A stretch of DNA of 9,566 nucleotides, taken from assembly GCA_016180765.1 (NCBI GenBank), contig JACPAP010000022.1:1-9566 (forward strand), read 5' to 3'. Positions 1-6,738 of the stretch are shown in pieces (position 1 is the first letter of the stretch; each line of letters starts with the position of its first letter). The notes under the pieces are model-generated. The model did no database searches. It worked only from the letters and a program-made list of their open reading frames with translations, and was not told where the DNA came from. Source of the stretch: Gemmatimonadota bacterium (GTDB lineage Bacteria > Gemmatimonadota > Gemmatimonadetes > Gemmatimonadales > GWC2-71-9). Made by a program: the position numbers and the translations under genes.

Positions 1-264
1 CGCATCACGGAGGGCGTAGGGGACACGTTGCGCGCGGCGCGGATGCCGGCCGAGGCGATTCGCGGGACCATGAATGTGGTGGACTCGGCGAGCCGAATGC
101 TGGAGCGGCTGGCGGCGGGCGGACGCGCTGCGATGGAGGAGTTGAAGCGGAGCACGGGGCCCGCCCCGGCCCCCGCCCCCGCCGCGCCGCCGCCACCGGA
201 TGAGGGCGAGGACGACGACGCTCCCGAGGCGCCGGAGGAGGCGAGGCCCGGCGGCGGCGCTTGA
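1..264 (+). CDS. Unrecognised protein, 3' end of gene (5' partial)
   Basis: The reading frame is open from the first base of the window to the TGA at 262-264, so 87 residues of the C-terminus are visible and the true start lies upstream. A TTG at 28 and an ATG at 43 are in frame, but nothing marks either as the start. The first ~50 residues look helical, with regularly spaced hydrophobic residues and many Ala, Arg and Glu. They are followed by a Pro/Ala-rich run, then a strongly acidic, Pro-containing tail ending in Gly-rich residues, probably disordered. There is no transmembrane segment or Cys/His motif in the visible part. It lies 111 bases upstream of guaB on the same strand, and its stop overlaps the best guaB promoter candidate. 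I do not recognise a family. It could be a small helical accessory protein of a cell-envelope type, but that is a guess. Confidence 0.6.
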   Translation, partial: RITEGVGDTLRAARMPAEAIRGTMNVVDSASRMLERLAAGGRAAMEELKRSTGPAPAPAPAAPPPPDEGEDDDAPEAPEEARPGGGA

Positions 265-290
265 CCCCTCCGGGCCGGAGCGGCTAACTT
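261..290 (+). promoter_or_regulatory. Candidate sigma70-type promoter of guaB
   Basis: TTGACC at 261-266 matches the -35 consensus at five of six positions. It is followed after 18 bases by TAACTT at 285-290, which keeps the first, second and last bases of the -10 consensus. Transcription would begin near 296-298, about 80 bases before the guaB ATG. The -35 box overlaps the stop codon of the upstream gene, so guaB could have its own promoter although it runs in the same direction. The -10 match is modest and was found by eye. Confidence 0.35.
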
Positions 291-295
291 CGGCC

Positions 296-379
296 ATGGA
301 AAGAGCGAATCGCGACAGGCGGACCCGCGCGGCCGAATTGGGCCGGCGGGTTTTCGCGTTTCTGGGGGGAGAATTATGA
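296..379 (+). CDS. Possible 27-codon leader ORF overlapping the guaB start
   Basis: An ATG at 296 opens a 27-codon frame rich in Arg (about a quarter of residues). It ends with a TGA at 377-379, which overlaps the guaB ATG (376-378) in the sequence ATGA, an arrangement typical of translational coupling. The frame has no convincing ribosome-binding site. The candidate promoter would start transcription at about this ATG, so it would have to be translated from a leaderless message. In GC-rich DNA a 28-codon open frame is common by chance, so this may not be a gene. Confidence 0.2.
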   Translation: MERANRDRRTRAAELGRRVFAFLGGEL

Positions 380-1833
380 GTCGATTGCGCCTCGGCTTGG
401 CGCTCACGTTCGACGACGTGCTGTTGGTTCCGCGACACGCGAGCGTCCACCCGCGCGAGGTGGACGTGCGGAGCCGTTTCACGCGTGGCATTCCCCTCAA
501 CGTCCCGCTGGTGTCGGCGGCGATGGACACGGTGACCGAGGCCGAGATGGCGATGGCGATGGCGCGAGCGGGCGGGATCGGCGTCATCCACAAGAACATG
601 CCCATCGATCGGCAGGCGGCCGAAGTGGACCGGGTCAAACGATCGGAAAGCGGGATGATCCTGAACCCGATCACCCTGGGCCCGGACCGGCCGCTCCGCG
701 AAGCGGCCCAGCTGATGGCCCGGTTCAAGATCTCGGGCGTGCCCATCGTGGACGACCAGGGACGGCTGGTCGGCATCATCACCAACCGGGATCTGCAATT
801 CGAGCGAAGCCTGGACCGGCCCATCCGCGAGGTCATGACCAAGGAGCACCTGATCACCGCGCCGGTGGGCACCACGCTGGACGAGGCGGAGCGCACCCTC
901 GGAAAACACCGTATCGAGAAGCTGCCGGTGGTGGACGACAAGGGGATCCTCCGGGGGCTGATCACGGTGAAGGACATCTTCAAACGCCGGCAACACCCAG
1001 ACGCCAACAAGGACCAGCACGGCCGCCTGCGGGTGGCCGCGGCGGTGGGTGTGGCGCCGGACACCAAGGCCCGCGCCCAAGCCCTGCTGGCGGCGGGGTG
1101 CGACGTGCTGGTGGTGGATTCGGCCCACGGCCATTCGGAAGGCGTGCTCAACACGATTGCGCTCCTGCGCGAAGCGTTTCCTGAGGCCCCGATCGTGGGC
1201 GGCAATGTCGCCACCCAGGACGGTGCCCAACAGCTGGTGGAGCGCGGTGTGGACGCGGTGAAGGTGGGCGTAGGGCCGGGCTCGATTTGCACCACGCGGG
1301 TGGTGACCGGCGTGGGCGTGCCGCAGGTCACGGCCATCGTCGAAGCGGTCCGCGGCGCCGGTGACGTCCCGGTCATTGCCGACGGCGGCATCAAGTATTC
1401 CGGCGACGCGGTCAAGGCCCTGGCCGCCGGCGCCTCCAGCGTGATGGTGGGCGGCATGCTGGCCGGCACCGAGGAGAGCCCGGGCGAGAGCTTCCTGCTG
1501 GAAGGCCGCCGCTTCAAGATGGTGCGCGGCATGGGCTCGCTCGCGGCCATGCAGGAAGGCTCGGGCGATCGCTATTTCCAGGAAGGCGAGCTCTCGTCCC
1601 AGAAGCTGGTGCCGGAAGGGATCGAGGGTCGGGTGCCCTACCGGGGGCCGGCGGCCGACGTGCTGTTCCAGATGACCGGCGGCATCCGCAGCGGGATGGG
1701 GTACTGCGGCGTGGCCACCATTGAGGAGCTACGCTGCAACACCGAGTTCATGCAGATCACCTCTGCGGGCCTGCGCGAGTCGCATCCGCATGATGTGGTG
1801 CTGACCCGCGAGGCACCTAATTACAGCCTATGA
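376..1833 (+). CDS. guaB: Inosine-5'-monophosphate dehydrogenase
   Basis: This cytoplasmic enzyme oxidises IMP to XMP with NAD+, the committed step of guanine nucleotide synthesis. The 485 residues match the usual bacterial length. The N-terminal barrel part contains the TFDDVLLVP motif at 11-19. A pair of CBS domains is inserted at roughly 93-145 and 153-205. The barrel then resumes with DSAHGHS at 248-254. The catalytic loop GPGSICTT at 300-307 places the nucleophilic cysteine at C305. The substrate-phosphate segment ADGGIK is at 335-340. The mobile flap EGIEGRVPY at 414-422 carries the expected Arg419 and Tyr422. The ATG at 376 is supported by a purine-rich ribosome-binding site (GGGGGAGA, 365-372) and by the family's normal N-terminus. 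It is a housekeeping gene with no visible link to the catabolic operon that converges on it. I see no damage. Confidence 0.98.
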   Translation: MSRLRLGLALTFDDVLLVPRHASVHPREVDVRSRFTRGIPLNVPLVSAAMDTVTEAEMAMAMARAGGIGVIHKNMPIDRQAAEVDRVKRSESGMILNPITLGPDRPLREAAQLMARFKISGVPIVDDQGRLVGIITNRDLQFERSLDRPIREVMTKEHLITAPVGTTLDEAERTLGKHRIEKLPVVDDKGILRGLITVKDIFKRRQHPDANKDQHGRLRVAAAVGVAPDTKARAQALLAAGCDVLVVDSAHGHSEGVLNTIALLREAFPEAPIVGGNVATQDGAQQLVERGVDAVKVGVGPGSICTTRVVTGVGVPQVTAIVEAVRGAGDVPVIADGGIKYSGDAVKALAAGASSVMVGGMLAGTEESPGESFLLEGRRFKMVRGMGSLAAMQEGSGDRYFQEGELSSQKLVPEGIEGRVPYRGPAADVLFQMTGGIRSGMGYCGVATIEELRCNTEFMQITSAGLRESHPHDVVLTREAPNYSL

Positions 1834-1840
1834 CGTAACC

Positions 1841-1899
1841 CCGTTGCACGTTGTACGATGCACGCTGCACGTGTTTGGCGGACGTGCAACGTACAACGG
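1841..1899. repeat. Imperfect inverted repeat between convergent genes, possible bidirectional terminator
   Basis: The arms 1841-1857 and 1883-1899 pair over 17 positions, with one mismatch (1847/1893) and one G-T wobble (1854/1886). The loop is 25 bases and contains further GCACG copies (1860-1864 and 1867-1871; another lies in the left arm at 1846-1850). An alternative, tighter hairpin pairs 1866-1872 perfectly with 1882-1888. The element begins 7 bases after the guaB stop and ends directly against the stop of the convergent CoA-transferase gene. Neither strand has a following T-run, so it is not a textbook intrinsic terminator. The GTTGCACGTTGTACG-like composition resembles short dispersed intergenic repeats. 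Confidence 0.55.
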
Positions 1900-3099
1900 T
1901 TAGATGAGAGCCAACACCGCACCGGCCTTGACCAGTTCCTCAATCTCACCGGTCTGGTAGCCGAACTCGGCCAACACCTCGCGGGTATGCTCCCCTAACA
2001 TCGGCGCTCCCCGGCGCACCTCGGCTGGGGTAGCCCTGAGATGGATGGGGAACCCCAGCGTCTCCACCGCGCCGAGCTTCGCGTGAGGGACCCTGGTCCG
2101 CATGGCGCGAGCCGCGGTTTGCGGATGATCCAGCATTTCCCCAATGGTGAGCACTGGCCCGGCCGGTACGCCCGCACGCTCCAACGCCTCCACCCAGTCG
2201 TGGGTTGAGCGCTTCTTGAACTCGGGCGCCAGCAGGGCCACCAGCTCGCTCAGGTGACCCATGCGGGCGGCGTTGGTGCGGAACCGGGCGTCGCGCCTCA
2301 GTTCGGCGCGACCCAGCACCTCGATCAGTCGCTTCCAGGTCTCTTCACTCGACGCGCCGACGTTGACCCAGCCGTCCCTGGTCTCGAAGGCCTGGTAGGG
2401 CGCGCTCAAGGGGTGGGCCGAGCCGAGCGGCCCCGGTGAGACGCCGGTCGCGAGCGTGATGGCCGACTGCCAGTACGTCTGCGTGATGCCGGCCTCGAAC
2501 AGCGACGTATCCACCCGCTGGCCCTCGCCCGTCGCCTGGCGGTGCACGTACGCCGCCAGCACCCCCACCGCGCCCAGGATGCCGGCGGTGATGTCCGTCA
2601 GGGGAGGCCCGCATTTCACCGGTGGCCGGCCGGGCCCTTCGCCGGTTACGCTCATGAGCCCACTGTACCCCTGCGCGATCAGATCGAACCCGCCGATGTC
2701 GGCGTACGGGCCGGTGCGACCGAAGCCCGAGATCTCGCACAGAATGAGACCCGGGTTCTCCCCACGGAGCCTCTCGTAGCCGAGGCCCAGCCGCTCCAGC
2801 GTGCCGGCGCGGTAGTTCTCGATCAACACGTCCGCCCGCCGGGCCAGCCGGCGCACCACCTCCCGCCCTCCGTCGCTCTTCAGGTCGACGGCGATGCCGC
2901 GCTTGTTGCGGTTCAGCATCATGAACGCCGCGGACTCGCCGCCGATATCCGGTGGGACGAACCCGCGCGACGCGTCGCCCCCCGGGATGCGCTCCACCTT
3001 GATCACGTCGGCGCCGAGGTCGGCCAGCATGCGGCCGCAGACCGGCCCGGCCATGATATGGGCCAGCTCGATCACCTTGAGGCCCGCGAGAGGAGCCAC
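1900..3099 (-). CDS. CaiB/BaiF (class III) family CoA-transferase
   Basis: Family members move CoA between carboxylic acids through an enzyme-bound aspartyl anhydride and work in the cytoplasm. The 399 residues match the usual ~400. The N-terminal half has the family segments: the GPVCGRMLADLGADVIKVE stretch at 18-36, NRNKRGIAVDLKS at 63-75, the DVLIENYRAG region at 90-99, and GFDLIAQGYSG at 137-147. The catalytic aspartate is D169 in PPLTDITAG, the same number as in formyl-CoA transferase. GEGQRVDTSLFEA follows at 191-203. The start is a GTG 2 bases after the crotonase stop, with a GAGG about 10 bases upstream, so the two genes are probably co-translated. It is the last gene of the operon. 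The family includes carnitine, formate/oxalate, benzylsuccinate and mesaconate enzymes. The substrate cannot be assigned here; pairing with a crotonase and a TRAP transporter suggests activation of an imported acid. Confidence 0.93.
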   Translation of the reverse strand: MAPLAGLKVIELAHIMAGPVCGRMLADLGADVIKVERIPGGDASRGFVPPDIGGESAAFMMLNRNKRGIAVDLKSDGGREVVRRLARRADVLIENYRAGTLERLGLGYERLRGENPGLILCEISGFGRTGPYADIGGFDLIAQGYSGLMSVTGEGPGRPPVKCGPPLTDITAGILGAVGVLAAYVHRQATGEGQRVDTSLFEAGITQTYWQSAITLATGVSPGPLGSAHPLSAPYQAFETRDGWVNVGASSEETWKRLIEVLGRAELRRDARFRTNAARMGHLSELVALLAPEFKKRSTHDWVEALERAGVPAGPVLTIGEMLDHPQTAARAMRTRVPHAKLGAVETLGFPIHLRATPAEVRRGAPMLGEHTREVLAEFGYQTGEIEELVKAGAVLALI

Positions 3100-3101
3100 C
3101 G

Positions 3102-3881
3102 CTACTTGCCCTCGAACTCCGGCGTCCGCTTCTCGAGAAAGGCCCGGTAGCCGGTCTGGTAGTCCCGGGTCCCGAACGCCGCGAACGCTTCGTCCAGCTC
3201 AGCCTTGGTGAGCGGCTTGGGGTCCAGCAGCCGTCGCATGAACTTCTTGTGCCAGCGATTCACCAGCGGGGCGCCCTCGGCGATGCGGCGCGCCGACGCG
3301 TAGGCCTCGGCTTCGACTCGATCGTCCGCCACCACGCGGTTCACGAGACCCAGCGCCAGCGCCCGCTCGGTGTCCACCACGCTCCCTTCGAGGAGCAGTT
3401 CCAGAGCCGCCACCCGGCCGAACGTGGCGACGAAGAACCGGAGCTCGGGATAGGCCATGGTGAGGCCCAACCGGTTGATCGGCACGCCGAAACGACTGGA
3501 GCGGCCGGCGATCCGAAGGTCGCAGGCGCCAGCGATCTCCAGCCCGCCGCCTACGCAGGCGCCCTGGATCAGCGCCACCGTGGGATGCCGGCACTCCGCC
3601 ACGGCCATGACGCCGTTGTGCTCGGCCTCCCCGTATCGCTTCGCCTCCGCCACGTTCTTTCGATGCTCGCCGAACTCCGAGATGTCCGCCCCGGCGGCGA
3701 ACGCCTTCCCGCCGGCGCCGCGCAGCACTACGCAGCGCAGGGCGTCGTCGGACTCCAGCTGCTGCATGATGTCTCGCAGCTTGAGCCACATAGCATGATT
3801 CAGAGCGTTGAGTTTCGCGGGTCGATTCAACACGACCGTGGCAATAGCACCCTCGCGCCGGATCAGCACAGCTTCTGTCAT
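3102..3881 (-). CDS. Crotonase (enoyl-CoA hydratase/isomerase) family protein
   Basis: The 259 residues match the usual length of the family. Members stabilise an acyl-CoA enolate with two backbone NH groups; here the oxyanion-hole segments are AFAAGADI (60-67) and GACVGGG (107-113). Glu115 in GGGLEIAG occupies the position of the first catalytic glutamate (Glu144 of rat crotonase). At the position of the second (Glu164, normally in a PE pair) there is Ile135, in FGVPINRLGL, and the usual Gly-rich GAGGTQRL stretch is replaced by TMAYPELRF. Simple syn-hydration by the two-glutamate mechanism is therefore doubtful. Isomerase, decarboxylase, lyase or another crotonase reaction is possible. The ATG start sits just after a G-rich repeat offering an AAGGGG ribosome-binding site. 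It lies second to last in the operon, 2 bases before the CoA-transferase, which may supply its acyl-CoA substrate. Family assignment is secure; the reaction is not. Confidence 0.92.
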   Translation of the reverse strand: MTEAVLIRREGAIATVVLNRPAKLNALNHAMWLKLRDIMQQLESDDALRCVVLRGAGGKAFAAGADISEFGEHRKNVAEAKRYGEAEHNGVMAVAECRHPTVALIQGACVGGGLEIAGACDLRIAGRSSRFGVPINRLGLTMAYPELRFFVATFGRVAALELLLEGSVVDTERALALGLVNRVVADDRVEAEAYASARRIAEGAPLVNRWHKKFMRRLLDPKPLTKAELDEAFAAFGTRDYQTGYRAFLEKRTPEFEGK

Positions 3882-3886
3882 GAGCC

Positions 3887-3946
3887 CGCCCCTTTTCTGC
3901 CCTTTTCCCGCCCCTTTTCTGCCCTTTTCCTGCCCCTTCTGCCCCT
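3887..3946 (-). repeat. 11/22-bp tandem repeat with G-tracts and phased A-tracts, between dctM and the crotonase gene
   Basis: On the plus strand the stretch consists of alternating near-11-mers of the types GCCCCTTTTCT and GCCCTTTTCCC. The 22-bp pair occurs about 2.7 times before degenerating next to the dctM stop. Reference G positions 3888, 3910 and 3932 are exactly 22 apart, as are 3899 and 3921. In the operon transcript this reads as purine-rich RNA with eight runs of three or four G separated by 1 to 8 bases. The last runs fit a G-quadruplex rule with loops of 1, 4 and 7. The A4 tracts recur every 10-12 bases, near helical phase, which can bend DNA. The repeat fills almost the whole 63-base gap and also presents repeated AAGGGG motifs resembling ribosome-binding sites. 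Confidence 0.85.
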
Positions 3947-5228
3947 ACCGGTAGAACAACTCAACCAGGGACAGTGGAACCGCCGGAACGTAGGTCACCA
4001 GCAGCAGCACGGCCAGCAGAACGGCGAGGAACCGCAGATTGACCTTAGTGACGTCCCAGATGTCCGCCTTGGCGATGGAGCACGCGGTGACCAGCACGCT
4101 GGCCACCGGTGGGGTCTGCTGCCCGATGCCCAGGTTGAGCGTCACCACCAGCCCAAAGTGCACCGGATCGATCCCCGCCGCGCGCACCAGCGGCATTACG
4201 ATCGGGATCACCAAGACGATCGCCGCCGCGGAGTGCAGGAACAGGCCTACACCTAAGAAGAACACATTGAGCAGCGCGAGCACCGCCCAGGGGCTGTCCA
4301 CCAGCCCCACGATCGCGGCGGCCACTTGTTGTGGGACCTGAACCTCCGTCAGGTAGGTGCTCATGAGTGCCGAGGTCGCGACCAGAAGCATCACGACCGC
4401 CGTCTGCACGCCGCCCTCGATCGTGGCGACGCGGAGCTGATGCCAGTCCAGCTCCCGGTAGATGAGCCCACCGACCACGATCGCCGCCAGCACCGCGAGC
4501 CCGGCGCCCTCGGTGGCCGTGACCCAGCCCCCGAAGATGCCCCCGAGGATGATGAGCGGTAGCAGCAGAGCCCACCCGGCGTCCTTCAGGGCCGCCCACA
4601 CGCGGCGAAGCTGAAATGTCTGCTCCACGGGCAGCCGGTAGCGGATGGCCATGAGGTGAGCCACGCCCATCATGAGAAACCCGCCCAGCACGCCGGGAAC
4701 GATGCCGGCCACGAACAACTCCACCACCGAAGTGCCGGCCATCGCGCCGTACAGGATCATCGGGATGGAGGGTGGGATGATCACGGCCAGCGTGGCGGCG
4801 GATGACGACGCGGCGGCCGCGAACGGACTGGGGTATCCCTTGCGCTGCATCTCCGGGATCAGGATGGATCCCAGCGCGGCCACGTCGGCCACGGCGGAGC
4901 CGGAGATCTCCGCGAAGAACATGGAGGCCCCGATGGTCACCAGGGCGAGCCCGCCCCGGACGAACCCCACCAACGCCGTGGCGAGCGCGATGAGCCTGCG
5001 GGAGATGCCGGTGGCGTTCATGATCGCGCCGGCCAGGATGAACAGCGGGACGGCGATGAGCGGGAAGTTGGCGGAACCATCGAACAGGACCAGCGCCACG
5101 TTGGGCAGCGCCCCCGGGCCGGCGCTCAGTACCATGGCGCCGGCCGCGACCACCCCCAGCGCGATCGCGATGGGCACGTCGAGCAACACCAGTGCCAGGA
5201 GGGCCAGGCACATCGCCAGCAGCGTCAC
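3945..5228 (-). CDS. dctM: TRAP transporter large permease subunit (DctM family)
   Basis: This is the large membrane subunit of a tripartite ATP-independent periplasmic transporter, which takes up organic acids using the Na+ or H+ gradient. The 427 residues match the family, and the protein is hydrophobic throughout, with about a dozen membrane segments. Family signatures are visible: FAEISGSAVADVAALGS at 105-121, the IIPPSIPMILYG loop at 150-161, and IGQQTPPVAS at 368-377 near the C-terminus, where the second inverted half of the transport domain repeats the pattern. The GTG start overlaps the dctQ stop in the sequence GTGA, with GGGAAGG about 8 bases upstream as ribosome-binding site, so translation is probably coupled. 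The name follows the family; the substrate need not be a C4-dicarboxylate. The downstream gap contains the tandem repeat. Confidence 0.95.
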   Translation of the reverse strand: MTLLAMCLALLALVLLDVPIAIALGVVAAGAMVLSAGPGALPNVALVLFDGSANFPLIAVPLFILAGAIMNATGISRRLIALATALVGFVRGGLALVTIGASMFFAEISGSAVADVAALGSILIPEMQRKGYPSPFAAAASSSAATLAVIIPPSIPMILYGAMAGTSVVELFVAGIVPGVLGGFLMMGVAHLMAIRYRLPVEQTFQLRRVWAALKDAGWALLLPLIILGGIFGGWVTATEGAGLAVLAAIVVGGLIYRELDWHQLRVATIEGGVQTAVVMLLVATSALMSTYLTEVQVPQQVAAAIVGLVDSPWAVLALLNVFFLGVGLFLHSAAAIVLVIPIVMPLVRAAGIDPVHFGLVVTLNLGIGQQTPPVASVLVTACSIAKADIWDVTKVNLRFLAVLLAVLLLVTYVPAVPLSLVELFYR

Positions 5229-5737
5229 GGCGCGCCTTCCCGCTCATGTGCGGACAGCCCGGCCCGCCATTCGAAGGCACTCAGCAACTCGGCCACCATG
5301 CACACCAGCGCCCCCAGCGGAACGGCGGACGCGGCGAGCGCCCGGGGGACGCCCGGGAGGCTCACGAGATACGTGCCCCGGAGTCCTACGGTGACCTGCC
5401 ACCCGGCGATTGCGACGGCCGCGAGGAATCCAAGCACCGCGAGCTCCCGCACCACCACGGCGATGCCCCGGGAGCGGCGCGACAGCCCCTGGACCAGCCG
5501 CGGAAACCCGATGTGCGCCCGCTTGAGCGCAGCCAACCCTGCACCGTAGAAGGTGAGCCAGGCGAGGAGGATGGCGGCGACCTCGTCGTACCAGACCAGC
5601 GCCGCGCCGGCCTTGCGGAAGATCACCGCGACGATCACCGCCGTCGCGAGGGCCGCCATCAACAGCATGACGGTCCATTCCAGCGCTCGCTCGACGCCTG
5701 CGCGAACCCGGACCAGCGCCCCGGCGGCCCCGGTCAC
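5225..5737 (-). CDS. dctQ: TRAP transporter small permease subunit (DctQ family)
   Basis: This small inner-membrane subunit partners DctM and helps dock the binding protein. It is 170 residues long, normal for the family, with four hydrophobic segments at about 22-41, 53-71, 93-112 and 134-153. The family motif is present: Trp49 and the DE pair at 51-52 before the second segment, Trp60 within it, and the AHIGF segment with His75 after it. The start is a GTG overlapping the dctP stop by 4 bases (GTGA), the same junction as dctQ/dctM. Subunit order P-Q-M is the classic one. I see no truncation. Confidence 0.92.
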   Translation of the reverse strand: MTGAAGALVRVRAGVERALEWTVMLLMAALATAVIVAVIFRKAGAALVWYDEVAAILLAWLTFYGAGLAALKRAHIGFPRLVQGLSRRSRGIAVVVRELAVLGFLAAVAIAGWQVTVGLRGTYLVSLPGVPRALAASAVPLGALVCMVAELLSAFEWRAGLSAHEREGAP

Positions 5738-6738
5738 GGGCGGCGGAGCGAGGCGGCCAGGGCGATCAGATCCTTCCCGCCGGTCACCGCGGCCGCGAAC
5801 TCGTCGTAGATGGCGCGACTGGCCCGGGCGAACGCTTCGCGGTCGGCGTCGTTCACCTGAATCCCCGAAGTCTGGAACACCCCGAGCAACTCGCGGTCCA
5901 TCCGTTCGGCCGTCTCATACACGAAGGGTTGTACCTCGCGGGCCGTCTGCTCCAGGACGGTGCGGACACTCTCGGGCAGCCGGTTCCACGTATTCAAGCC
6001 CATCGCCACAAACGCGGGGGTGTACACGTGACCCGTCAGCGAGAGGTACCGCTGCACCTCCTGGAACCTGGAGGTGTGGATCTGCGCCAGTGGGTTCTCC
6101 TGGCCGTCCATGACGCCCGTTTGGAGCGCCACGAAGACCTCCGAGAGGGCCATGGGCGACGGGTTGGCGCCGTACGCCTGAAACAGGCGCACCCGCCACC
6201 GCCCGGCCGGCGTGCGCAGCTTGATGCCGCGGAGGTCGGCGGGGGTGGTAATCGGGCGCTTGTTGTTGGTGATGTGGCGGAAGCCGTTCTCCCACACCGC
6301 GAGGATCTTGTAGCCCTGCCGCTCCGCGAGGGGCGCCAAGGTGGGCCATACGACCCGCTCTTCGATGCGCCGCATGTGCTCGCGGTCCTGCACCAGGTAC
6401 GGCAGCTCGAACAGGCCGAACCGGTCCACCAGCGAGGACATGATGGTGGACGGCAACGATAGCTCCAGCGTTCCCAGCTTGAGCTTCTGCATCATGACGT
6501 CGTCGCTGCCCAGCTGACTGGAGCCGAACACCACGATCCTAGCCTGGCCGCCCAGCCGCTCGTTGGCGCGCCGAGCGAACTCCTCGGCCGAGAGCGCGAA
6601 CAAGGATCCCGGCGCGCCAACGTGGCCGAAGCGGAGTTCCGGACGTTGGGCGTGCGAGCCGCCCCGGCAGGCGCACGCACCCAGAGCCAGGAGCAGTCCC
6701 AGGGATACGCAAGGGCGAGTGGCCGGCATGGGCGTCAT
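5734..6738 (-). CDS. dctP: TRAP transporter solute-binding protein (DctP family), probable lipoprotein
   Basis: This extracytoplasmic receptor of the TRAP system binds a carboxylate ligand and delivers it to DctQM. With the start at 6738 it has 334 residues. Numbering from there, a basic n-region and a hydrophobic core lead to LGAC, a good lipobox with Cys22, so it is probably lipid-anchored rather than free in the periplasm. The mature protein shows the family landmarks: a RFGHV opening strand, WENGFRHITNNKRPI, the GIKLRT segment whose Arg175 should bind the ligand carboxylate, and QTGVMDGQENP at 206-216. An ATG at 6792 is in frame but would give an over-long signal peptide. An ATG at 6729 is equally compatible, and no candidate has a clear ribosome-binding site, so the exact start is uncertain. 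It is the first gene of the five-gene operon and divergent from the FAD/Fe-S dehydrogenase. Confidence 0.92.
   Translation of the reverse strand: MTPMPATRPCVSLGLLLALGACACRGGSHAQRPELRFGHVGAPGSLFALSAEEFARRANERLGGQARIVVFGSSQLGSDDVMMQKLKLGTLELSLPSTIMSSLVDRFGLFELPYLVQDREHMRRIEERVVWPTLAPLAERQGYKILAVWENGFRHITNNKRPITTPADLRGIKLRTPAGRWRVRLFQAYGANPSPMALSEVFVALQTGVMDGQENPLAQIHTSRFQEVQRYLSLTGHVYTPAFVAMGLNTWNRLPESVRTVLEQTAREVQPFVYETAERMDRELLGVFQTSGIQVNDADREAFARASRAIYDEFAAAVTGGKDLIALAASLRRP

Noticed and set aside
268..280. Small hairpin CUCCG-GGC-CGGAG just after the stop of the first gene
   Set aside because: The stem is only 5 bp with no U-run following, and it overlaps the candidate guaB promoter spacer, so it is not a credible terminator.
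330..354. Hairpin (330-334 with 341-345) followed shortly by TTTT before guaB, as a possible attenuator
   Set aside because: The stem is only 5 bp and the T-run of four is five bases away from it. Such hairpins are frequent by chance at this GC content.
2254..3211. Several plus-strand open frames opposite the CoA-transferase gene
   Set aside because: They overlap each other in different phases and have low-complexity translations without domains. The minus-strand CoA-transferase explains the region fully.
3249..4256. A 335-codon open frame on the plus strand, antisense to the crotonase gene and the end of dctM
   Set aside because: It crosses two well-supported minus-strand genes and the tandem repeat. 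Its His/Gln/Arg-rich translation has no family features, as expected for an antisense shadow in GC-rich DNA.
4045..5280. A 411-codon open frame on the minus strand in another phase of dctM
   Set aside because: Its translation is Arg/Gly/His-rich low-complexity sequence, while the dctM frame gives a full-length membrane protein with family motifs.
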